DNA from: Bradyrhizobiaceae bacterium
GTDB lineage: Bacteria; Pseudomonadota; Alphaproteobacteria; Rhizobiales; Hyphomicrobiaceae
Assembly (NCBI GenBank): GCA_947475855.1
Contig: CANJPN010000475.1
Coordinates: 1 to 5,156 of the forward strand
Direction of reading: 5' to 3'
DNA length: 5,156 nucleotides
Part shown: piece after piece, positions 1-5,145 of the stretch
Numbering within the stretch: the first letter of the stretch is position 1
How the letters are laid out: every line of letters begins with the position of its first letter
Position numbers and translations under genes: made by a program
The notes under the pieces: model-generated
What the model was told of the DNA's origin: nothing
Seen by the model: the letters and a program-made list of their open reading frames with translations, nothing else
Database searches by the model: none

Positions 1-230
1 AACAACGACTGTTGGACCTGCACCTGCATGATCGGCAGGCTGACAGGCGTCTCCAACAACAGGTCCTTGTGGCTGACGCCTGCAACCGCGATGGTGAAGT
101 ACGCCATGATGCCGAGGAAGATCAGCCAAGCCGTATTTGCCGTGTCGCTTGCGCTGTTGACGGCTTCGAGCAGGCTGTAAGGGTTGACGGGCGTCTCGCC
201 TTCGGTGCCCACGCGCGCGGCATCAGTCAT
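1..230 (-). CDS. Conserved membrane protein, N-terminal part (runs off the left edge)
   Basis: Reading the minus strand from the ATG at 230-228 gives 76 codons without a stop, continuing past base 1. The protein starts MTDAARVGTEGE and has the stretch PVNPYSLLEAVNSASDTA at about residues 14-31. One clear membrane segment follows (about 34-52, AWLIFLGIMAYFTIAVAGV), then HKDLLLETPVSLPIMQVQVQ. The short polar N-terminus before the helix argues against a cleaved signal peptide. A GAGGAT motif at 246-241 sits 10 bases before the ATG as a plausible ribosome binding site. From memory, proteins opening with VNPYSLLEAVN and this membrane segment occur in Bradyrhizobium relatives, some perhaps with C-terminal pentapeptide repeats; that is recollection, not seen here. 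Function is unknown. It is divergent from the cysteine-cluster gene at 724. Confidence 0.75.
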   Translation of the reverse strand, partial: MTDAARVGTEGETPVNPYSLLEAVNSASDTANTAWLIFLGIMAYFTIAVAGVSHKDLLLETPVSLPIMQVQVQQSL

Positions 231-723
231 TGGTCACTCGATCCTCACACACACGCCCACGGACCACGCCGTCTGCAAAAGGCTTGCAACCGACATTTGA
301 ACCAGAGACGTCTACTCGACACATGCACTCAACGACTGCACTTCGGACTTGCCCAAGCGCCAGACCATATAGGAGAAAGTGTGGCGGGTGAACGGACGGC
401 GAGATCTGGGCGATTTCGGCGACCAGCTATTGCGGGCGGGCATCACCCCGCGCTAAGGGATCGCAATGGTCGCAGCACCGTAGCCTCCACAGCGCCTTTG
501 CCATGCTTCTCAATGTGCGCAAAATCCTGAAAGTTGCTGGAAACTTCGTGATTATCAAGTGAAGCCCAACGCGGCCAGGCCGAGCGTACGAGTTGCCTTC
601 CACGGCTCGTTTCCCGATGCTCCAGACTGGTTGCAAAGCCGCCACACCGTCGCTCCCGTTATTGATGGGAGGTTACGGGTGTGCGTCCATTACCCACCCT
701 TCAGCCCGGAATAAGTGCCGCTC
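231..723. other. Intergenic region between divergent genes, no convincing gene
   Basis: This 493-base gap separates the leftward membrane protein gene from the rightward cysteine-cluster gene, so the promoters of both should lie here. I see no clear -35/-10 pair on either strand. Open frames in it (for example minus 645-427 from a GTG, and plus 381-530 from a GTG preceded by AGGAG) give Arg-, His- and Cys-rich translations with no recognisable motif and look like chance. No tRNA fold or strong terminator was found. GCGGG at 432-436 can pair with CCCGC at 447-451 across a 10-base loop, which is weak in such GC-rich DNA. Confidence 0.6.
241..246 (-). promoter_or_regulatory. Possible ribosome binding site of the left-edge membrane protein gene
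   Basis: The minus strand reads GAGGAT, a partial match to the anti-Shine-Dalgarno complement, 10 bases before the ATG at 230. The spacing is slightly long. It supports this start, as does the frame running open to the window edge. Confidence 0.45.
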
Positions 724-1098
724 ATGGCCAAGTACGATTGCCTCAAATGCCCGGGCTACTGCTGCTCGTATCCGGTGATCTCGATCACGGATCGCGACGT
801 TGTCCGCCTCGCCAAGCATTTCGGGGTCACCCCGCAAGAGGCACAGGCAAAGTTCACGAAGAAAGCGCATGGGCACGACAAAGTGCTACGCCGCAAGGAC
901 GACCCGCATTTCGGCAGAATCTGCCGATTCTTCGACACGACCGAGCGACGCTGCACCGTGTATGAGGCGCGGCCCGGCATCTGCCGCCAGTTCCCCGGCG
1001 AGAACCGCTGCGGCTACTACGACTTCCTGCAGTTCGAACGCGAGCACCAGAAGGACCCGGAGTACGTCGCCACCACCGACAGCGGCTCGTTCCGGTAG
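724..1098 (+). CDS. YkgJ-family cysteine-cluster protein
   Basis: The 124-residue product carries eight cysteines in the order typical of the YkgJ/CxxCxxCC family (UPF0153-like putative zinc- or iron-chelating proteins): C6, C9, C13 and C14 in CLKCPGYCC, C67 in GRICRFFD, C77, C87 in YEARPGICRQFP, and C96 in RCGYYDF. The family is thought to bind a metal or Fe-S centre through these cysteines; the biochemical role is not established. There is no signal peptide or membrane segment, so it should be cytosolic. I chose the ATG at 724 because relatives begin close to a MxxYDCxxC sequence. A GTG at 715, in frame, would add three residues (M-P-L) and sits nearer the weak GGA at 708-710, so that start cannot be excluded. 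The gene is complete and converges on the glycosyltransferase gene. Confidence 0.92.
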   Translation: MAKYDCLKCPGYCCSYPVISITDRDVVRLAKHFGVTPQEAQAKFTKKAHGHDKVLRRKDDPHFGRICRFFDTTERRCTVYEARPGICRQFPGENRCGYYDFLQFEREHQKDPEYVATTDSGSFR

Positions 1099-1104
1099 AG
1101 TAGA

Positions 1105-1130
1105 GCCGCGACGACGTTTCACCGCGCGGC
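1105..1130. terminator. Possible shared terminator hairpin between convergent genes
   Basis: GCCGCG at 1105-1110 is exactly complementary to CGCGGC at 1125-1130 with a 14-base loop. It occupies nearly all of the 33-base gap between the stop codons of two convergent genes (1098 and 1132), where a bidirectional terminator would be expected. There is no T tract on either side and the loop is large, so this is only a candidate; 6-bp GC arms are common by chance here. Confidence 0.3.
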
Positions 1131-1131
1131 G

Positions 1132-2796
1132 CTACTTATCACGGACGAACACGTCTTCCGGCGTCAGGAATGTGTTTGCCAAGCAGGGCCAGCCCCGCGC
1201 AACGTTGTGGTAGCCTCGCCCCTTGATCATGTCGTGGTCGCCATGCTTGGCACGGAACAACTGCAGGACGATGTCGGGCCGGTGGGCGTCGATGCTGTAG
1301 GCGTAGTCCCACTTGTTGTGGCCGGGCTGGAAATCGATCTGCGGCTTCGATTTGGCGATATAGGCGTCCATCTTGCCGAGCAGATCAATGCCGAAACGGT
1401 CGGCGTAGTAAGGCATGGAACCGGCCCAGGTGTAGGCGATGCGCGCCGAAGGATCCGTTTCTTTCCGCAAGCAGAGGCCGACCTGGGTGGCGGCGCGGTC
1501 GTATTCGACGTAGGCGGGTCCAATCTTGAAAGCAGCGACAGCGTGACCAACGGTGGTCTGTAGCAGCATCAGGCCGATGAGCACGACGGGCACCACTCTG
1601 GCCAGCAGTGATTGGCTGACCGGCACGCGCGCCATCAGATCGGCGATACGGCCTTCGAATTTGGCTTCCGCTATCGCTTTGCCGAGGTTCATCATCAGGA
1701 CGACGGCGACGACCAGCAGACCCGGCATGGCGATGACGAGATAGCGATTGGGGTAGCCCATGAGTTCCCAAACGTCGCCGCCGACATAGACTGAGTATGC
1801 GGCCTGAGCGAGGAAAGCCGCAATTGGTAAAGCCAGCAGCGCGACGCGCTTCGACGGCGTCCGCGCCAGCACCGGCACCGACAGTGCGATAGCGGCCAGA
1901 ATCGCAAAGAAGTGCGATCTCATCGCCGGAGCGAATAGCGAACTGATGCCGCGGTCGAGACGCTCCGACAGCGAAACGCCCGTGACTTTGAGATAGTAGG
2001 TGTTCGGTAGTGCCGAGCCATAGTAGCCCAAGCGAAACAGCGTCAGGAGGGCGAGCGCAAGCACCATCGAACCGGCAAGTATGGTGGCGGTCCGCCGCGC
2101 GCGCACGCCGCCAACAACGAAAGTAAAGCCTGTGAGCACGGAAATAAACACGACCGCATCCTGGCGCACCCAGACCAGGGCAATGGCGATGGCAGCAAGT
2201 TTGATGTCACGTTCGCGCGTCGGCGCATCAAGCTGATCGAACGCGAAGACCATCGCCCATATCATCAGGCAGGCAAGCACACCCGTCTCCATGCCGCGCA
2301 GCGACCAGAAGACGAGCGGATAGTAGAACGCGACGATGACCATCACGAAAAGCGAGACATTCTCGGAGGTGCCGAGGCGGCGGGCGAGTTCGCGCGCTGC
2401 AAACGCGGTCGCGATCAGGCAGGCGGCGGAGGAAAGGCCGACAAGCAGTGCCACATAGCCCTCCGGCACGGGAGCGAAGTGGAGGATGGCCATCCACACC
2501 GTCCACAGTGGATTGGTGATGCCTTCGATGGGCCGCTCGCCTGGATTCCACGTGAAGCCGCCGCCGGACGCCAGCGTCTTGGCGAACTTCATCGAAATCA
2601 TCGCGTCGTCGAACAACGTGAAATAAGTGCGGCCATTGAAGCTGACGGAACCGCGGACCATGAAGTTCAGGTAGAACAGCGTGGCTGCGGCCGAAATCAC
2701 CACCGGCGCTCTGTAAAGCCATTCGCGGATGCCCGACAGCCATCCGGAGATGGCACTCGATAGGCTCACGGCAGGTCGCGCTTCATTTACCAGCAT
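1132..2796 (-). CDS. Polytopic membrane glycosyltransferase, GT-C fold, AftB/GT89-like
   Basis: The 554-residue protein is an integral membrane protein with roughly 9-11 hydrophobic segments (for example about 31-47, 113-135, 147-165, 171-187, 207-229, 237-255, 296-313, 318-336, 352-369, 401-416). A soluble C-terminal domain (about 420-554) probably faces the periplasm. The first extracytoplasmic loop has D63-D64 in LFDDAMISMKFAKTLA, followed by WNPGERPIEGITNPLW (83-98). This acidic pair plus NPGE-EG-TN-LW arrangement is what I know from the mycobacterial arabinosyltransferase AftB and its relatives; LPNTYYLK (263-270), GGDVWE (339-344) and GHNKWDY (492-498) also fit that group. Such enzymes move a sugar from a polyprenyl-phosphate donor to a cell-envelope glycan. 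Donor and acceptor here are unknown; arabinan is not implied. The ATG at 2796 is preceded by GGGGA four bases upstream. No frameshift is seen. Confidence 0.88.
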   Translation of the reverse strand: MLVNEARPAVSLSSAISGWLSGIREWLYRAPVVISAAATLFYLNFMVRGSVSFNGRTYFTLFDDAMISMKFAKTLASGGGFTWNPGERPIEGITNPLWTVWMAILHFAPVPEGYVALLVGLSSAACLIATAFAARELARRLGTSENVSLFVMVIVAFYYPLVFWSLRGMETGVLACLMIWAMVFAFDQLDAPTRERDIKLAAIAIALVWVRQDAVVFISVLTGFTFVVGGVRARRTATILAGSMVLALALLTLFRLGYYGSALPNTYYLKVTGVSLSERLDRGISSLFAPAMRSHFFAILAAIALSVPVLARTPSKRVALLALPIAAFLAQAAYSVYVGGDVWELMGYPNRYLVIAMPGLLVVAVVLMMNLGKAIAEAKFEGRIADLMARVPVSQSLLARVVPVVLIGLMLLQTTVGHAVAAFKIGPAYVEYDRAATQVGLCLRKETDPSARIAYTWAGSMPYYADRFGIDLLGKMDAYIAKSKPQIDFQPGHNKWDYAYSIDAHRPDIVLQLFRAKHGDHDMIKGRGYHNVARGWPCLANTFLTPEDVFVRDK

Positions 2797-2800
2797 GACG

Positions 2801-2805
2801 TCCCC
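2801..2805 (-). promoter_or_regulatory. Ribosome binding site of the membrane glycosyltransferase
   Basis: The minus strand reads GGGGA followed by CGTC and the ATG at 2796-2794. The spacing of four bases is a little short but acceptable and supports this start. Confidence 0.45.
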
Positions 2806-2824
2806 GTCGCTCTCAGACTGCCCC

Positions 2825-2835
2825 TATCAATGATA
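2825..2835. repeat. Small palindrome upstream of the glycosyltransferase gene
   Basis: TATCA at 2825-2829 is mirrored by TGATA at 2831-2835 around one central base. It lies 28 bases before the start codon, within the presumed leader. It could be an operator half-site pair or chance in AT-richer DNA. Confidence 0.25.
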
Positions 2836-2846
2836 TGACAGGTTCA

Positions 2847-2907
2847 GTTAACGAAAGGGGAAAGCCTGGGGATGGTTAGGGCTAAACGATGATTATAAAC
2901 CGTTAAC
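2847..2907. repeat. Inverted pair of GTTAACG hexamer-type motifs
   Basis: GTTAACG at 2847-2853 is repeated as CGTTAAC at 2901-2907, in inverted orientation, flanking the candidate -10 box at 2892-2897. Both contain the self-complementary GTTAAC. TTAA elements are part of CtrA sites (TTAA-N7-TTAA) in alphaproteobacteria, but neither copy has a partner at the right distance, so CtrA binding is not supported by what I see. Confidence 0.35.
2892..2897 (-). promoter_or_regulatory. Candidate -10 box for the glycosyltransferase gene
   Basis: The minus strand reads a perfect TATAAT about 95 bases before the ATG at 2796, in the AT-richer part of the gap. Hexamers at 16-18 bases upstream (such as GCGATT) match TTGACA poorly; TTGCAG lies only 13 bases away. 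If used, transcription would start near 2885 and leave a leader of about 90 bases. The call rests on the -10 match and position alone. Confidence 0.4.
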
Positions 2908-2920
2908 ATGCTGCAATCGC

Positions 2921-2942
2921 GATCGATTTCCCGTCATCGATC
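2921..2942. terminator. Inverted repeat downstream of the decarboxylase gene, possible terminator
   Basis: GATCGAT at 2921-2927 and ATCGATC at 2936-2942 form a perfect 7-bp inverted repeat with an 8-base spacer. It starts 29 bases past the stop codon of the leftward decarboxylase gene (2972), so it could end that transcript. No T run follows on the minus strand, so an intrinsic terminator is doubtful. It could instead be a protein-binding site upstream of the next gene. A smaller GAGC-CGTA-GCTC hairpin lies at 2957-2968. Confidence 0.35.
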
Positions 2943-2971
2943 CGATCGAACCCCCCGAGCCGTAGCTCCGC

Positions 2972-4399
2972 TCACTTATCCAGCACGCGCCCCCACTTGG
3001 CTTCGATCGCCTTCGCCTCGTCCAGGCTGATGGCTGAAGTCTTGGGATAGGAGTCGAGCATTCCGAACGGGATGCAGGCGTCGATGATCATCTTGGAGTG
3101 AGATGTCTGGCCCTTGGCGCGAGCCTCGGGCGCGATCCGCGGATCGAGCGCTGAAGACCATGCGCCCCTGACGATATCGACCTGCTCCGATGGCTCGGCG
3201 CGCGTGGTGATCGCCCACATCACGTCGGAGAGGTTGGAGGGATCGACGTCGTCGTCCACGGTCACGATCACACGCGCCATGTAGCTTTGGGCTGCGGCGA
3301 TGAGGCCGGCACGTTTGGCATGGCCCGCATAGCGCTGCTTGATGGCGATGACCGTCATCAACTGGGCGACGTGCTGCCAGGCACCGACCACGTCCGTCAC
3401 GCCATCGTTCTCGAGTTGACTCCACATGCTGGCGGCGCGGAACGGCAAGCCGAAGTGGAAGCGCGGCGGCTTCATCGGGGGCGAGCCGAGAAGGATCGGA
3501 TCGTTACGCCAATGGATCGCCTCCACGCGCATGGCGGGCGAGGGGCGTTTCTCCGAGGCATAGTACCCCGTGAACTCGCCGAATGGGCCCTCCGGCAGCG
3601 TCTCGTTCGGATGCATGTGCCCTTCGAGGATGATCTCGGCGCGGGCGGGAACGGGCAGGCCCGTCAGCGGTCCCGGCATCACGTCGATGGGCTCGCCTTT
3701 GATGGCGCCGGCGAACGAATACTCCGACGCGCCTTCGGGCAGATATTCGAAGCCGGCGATGAACAGAGAGGGATCGGGTCCGTTGACGACCGCGACAGGG
3801 CACGGCTTGCCGCGCTCCCACCACTTCCTCGCGATGAGTGCTCCGTGGCGGCCCTGATGATCGAACTGGATGGTGATGCGATCCTTGCCGTGCACCTGCA
3901 TGCGGTAGATCGAGGCGTTGACCCAGCCGGTATCGGGATCGCGCATCACGACGAGCGAGCCCGAACCGATGAACGGGCCGCCGTCGCCCTTATGCCAGTG
4001 CGGCGCGGGGAAGCGTCCGAGATCGACGTCGGCGCCGCGGGCAGAATTCTCCAGCCACATCGCTTCCTTGACGGTGCGCGGCTCCTCCAGCTTCAGCGTG
4101 CCGCGGCGCGCCTTCCAGGCCTTCAGCGCATCGAGCGGCGACAGAGCTGGATCGAGGCCGAGGGCGAGGGCCGCACGCTGCGGCGTGGTCGTGGTGTTGG
4201 TGAGGACGCGATAGCCTTTCGGCGCGCCCTTCAGGTCCTCGAACAGCAGCGCGGGGCAGTCGGCGCGGCCGGCGGCGACCTCGGTGATCGCTCCCAGCTC
4301 GAGGTGCGGATCGGCGCCCTTCACGCGCCGCAATGCGCCCAGGGTTTCGACGCGGGCAATGAATTCGCGGAGGTCGGCGTAGGGGGCATTCGGCAGCAT
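2972..4399 (-). CDS. UbiD-family prenyl-FMN-dependent decarboxylase
   Basis: The 475-residue product matches the UbiD family in length and motifs. UbiD enzymes carry out reversible, non-oxidative decarboxylation of aromatic, heteroaromatic or unsaturated acids with prenylated FMN made by UbiX, plus Mn2+ and K+. N161 and R166 in NASIYR correspond to N168/R173 of fungal Fdc1; E226 in ASEY fits its metal ligand E233; E270 and E275 in EGPFGE match the catalytic E277/E282. H181 or H185 would be the metal-binding histidine. All lie at an almost constant offset of seven from Fdc1, so the active site looks intact. There is no signal peptide or membrane segment. I chose the ATG at 4399 because GAGGTG precedes it with good spacing and the protein then starts MLPNAPYADLREFI like relatives; the upstream ATG at 4513 adds 38 low-quality residues. 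The substrate cannot be told; it need not be ubiquinone-related. No ubiX is nearby. Confidence 0.93.
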   Translation of the reverse strand: MLPNAPYADLREFIARVETLGALRRVKGADPHLELGAITEVAAGRADCPALLFEDLKGAPKGYRVLTNTTTTPQRAALALGLDPALSPLDALKAWKARRGTLKLEEPRTVKEAMWLENSARGADVDLGRFPAPHWHKGDGGPFIGSGSLVVMRDPDTGWVNASIYRMQVHGKDRITIQFDHQGRHGALIARKWWERGKPCPVAVVNGPDPSLFIAGFEYLPEGASEYSFAGAIKGEPIDVMPGPLTGLPVPARAEIILEGHMHPNETLPEGPFGEFTGYYASEKRPSPAMRVEAIHWRNDPILLGSPPMKPPRFHFGLPFRAASMWSQLENDGVTDVVGAWQHVAQLMTVIAIKQRYAGHAKRAGLIAAAQSYMARVIVTVDDDVDPSNLSDVMWAITTRAEPSEQVDIVRGAWSSALDPRIAPEARAKGQTSHSKMIIDACIPFGMLDSYPKTSAISLDEAKAIEAKWGRVLDK

Positions 4400-4403
4400 C
4401 AGG

Positions 4404-4409
4404 CACCTC
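4404..4409 (-). promoter_or_regulatory. Ribosome binding site that fixes the decarboxylase start
   Basis: The minus strand reads GAGGTG, then CCTG, then the ATG at 4399-4397, placing GAGG six bases before the start. The alternative ATG at 4513 has no comparable motif, so this site decides the start. Confidence 0.6.
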
Positions 4410-4535
4410 GATGGAATGGGACGGGCGGACTTTCGCGCGGTGGCGACGGCATGTCTACTGTGGGCGGGGAGCACGTTCCATTCGCGGCGAGGCCGCGTGC
4501 GAGGCCAGCCCATACTTCAAGCAAGATTGGCTCCG

Positions 4536-4554
4536 CTGGCGGGACACCCGCCAG
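4536..4554. repeat. Perfect 8-bp stem-loop
   Basis: CTGGCGGG at 4536-4543 is exactly complementary to CCCGCCAG at 4547-4554 around the triplet ACA. On the plus strand five Ts follow at 4565-4569, ten bases after the stem, which is too far for a standard intrinsic terminator. It lies in the presumed leader or promoter region of the decarboxylase gene, about 137 bases from its start codon. Confidence 0.5.
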
Positions 4555-4659
4555 ACCACCCGTCTTTTTGCGATTCAGCGCGAATGTCGGGCAGCACCTG
4601 CGGCGCGGCCGCAGAAGTGTTGCGCGAGGGCTCGGAAGGAAGACGAACGGCGGCGGACA

Positions 4660-4669
4660 TTGCCGGCAA
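4660..4669. repeat. Ten-base perfect palindrome TTGCCGGCAA
   Basis: The self-complementary sequence TTGCCGGCAA occurs at 4660-4669, about 260 bases upstream of the decarboxylase start. It could be a dimeric regulator site, but a single copy is weak evidence. Confidence 0.25.
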
Positions 4670-4685
4670 CGCTTTGTAATTTTTA

Positions 4686-4723
4686 GTGGGCTGGGCACAG
4701 CAGCGCCCCCCACGGCTTTTTTT
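4686..4723 (+). terminator. Terminator-like hairpin with T7 tract, plus strand
   Basis: GTGGG (4686-4690) pairs with CCCAC (4709-4713) and, after a two-base CT bulge, GGGC (4693-4696) pairs with GCCC (4705-4708), leaving the loop ACAGCAGC. GGC and then seven Ts (4717-4723) follow. This is a good intrinsic terminator layout for rightward transcription. No convincing rightward gene lies before it; the only frame that ends here (plus 4411-4686) has a non-protein-like composition. The minus strand side lacks a T run, so it would not stop decarboxylase-directed transcription. The hairpin also resembles, from memory, a family of short palindromic intergenic repeats with GTGGGC...GCCCAC arms. Confidence 0.5.
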
Positions 4724-4754
4724 CACCAGAAGCGCGACTCGGCGTTGGCTCACC

Positions 4755-4781
4755 CGAGAGCCGGCCCGTAGGCCGGTCTCG
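4755..4781. repeat. Strong 11-bp stem-loop with one bulged G
   Basis: CGAGA (4755-4759), a bulged G (4760) and CCGGCC (4761-4766) pair with GGCCGG (4771-4776) and TCTCG (4777-4781) around the tetraloop CGTA. Eleven base pairs make this the longest stem in the region. No T tract follows on either strand, so it is not a standard intrinsic terminator. It may be a palindromic intergenic repeat or part of a structured RNA. Confidence 0.5.
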
Positions 4782-5006
4782 CATAACCCGGGACCTGATC
4801 GCCTCCCGTGCCTCGCCCCATTGCTGGCGCCCGGACCGGGCGGGGGCAACCGGCGCTGCGGGCTGGGACCTGCACAAGTCCCCTTCTCCCGCGCACCGCA
4901 CTTCCCTCGCGTCATCGGTGCAGTCGACCACGCCCCGTTCGATGAGAAAAGATGAGGGGAGTATGTCGTGGTGGATGGGGGCGGGGATAACTCGGAGGAG
5001 GTGGAG

Positions 5007-5027
5007 AGGGCGGACGGCGACCGCCCT
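5007..5027. repeat. Seven-bp stem-loop
   Basis: AGGGCGG at 5007-5013 is exactly complementary to CCGCCCT at 5021-5027, with loop ACGGCGA. No T tract follows. It adds to the hairpin cluster of this region but could be chance. Confidence 0.35.
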
Positions 5028-5103
5028 GCGCCTTCTCGGTCTGCGGACGTCGCTGCGACGGGTGGTGGGGGGCAATTGGGTGCATCAGGGAATTGGACCG
5101 TAG

Positions 5104-5129
5104 GGTGCAATAGCGAAGCGTATTGCACC
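5104..5129 (+). repeat. Palindromic intergenic repeat, complete copy
   Basis: GGTGCAATA at 5104-5112 and TATTGCACC at 5121-5129 are perfect 9-bp inverted arms around GCGAAGCG. The slightly asymmetric centre gives the element an orientation. From memory, near-identical GGTGCAATA-centre-TATTGCACC palindromes, usually preceded by TAGG as here (5101-5104), are scattered through intergenic DNA of many proteobacteria; their function is unsettled. There is no T tract. A second copy starts 16 bases further on. Confidence 0.75.
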
Positions 5130-5145
5130 GACTTGCGGTAAGAAT

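Noticed and set aside
381..530. Short plus-strand frame from GTG at 381 with AGGAG at 371-375
   Set aside because: The ribosome-site spacing is good, but the 49-residue product is low-information and the frame simply continues one that is open antisense to the left-edge gene.
427..645. 72-codon minus-strand frame in the left gap
   Set aside because: It uses a GTG start and has no recognisable motif; composition is like that of other chance frames in this gap.
2847..2907. CtrA binding site
   Set aside because: TTAA occurs at 2848 and 2903 but neither has a second TTAA seven bases away.
4400..4513. Upstream extension of the decarboxylase to the ATG at 4513
   Set aside because: No ribosome binding site precedes 4513, the 38 added residues are Arg/Pro-rich, and GAGGTG supports the start at 4399.
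4411..4686. 91-codon plus-strand frame ending at the terminator-like hairpin
   Set aside because: The placement is tempting, but the protein is rich in Arg, Cys and Trp, the Shine-Dalgarno match is poor, and the start overlaps the ribosome binding region of the opposite gene. Kept only as an idea under the terminator finding.
3287..4771. 494-codon open frame on the plus strand, antisense to the decarboxylase
   Set aside because: It lies almost fully opposite a well-supported gene, and its translation is a mirror of GC-biased codons with no motif; its end runs into non-coding sequence.
4963..5103. 46-codon plus-strand frame with GAGGGGAG just before its ATG
   Set aside because: The purine run is only one base from the ATG, the product is Arg-rich with no motif, and the stop lies in the palindromic repeat.
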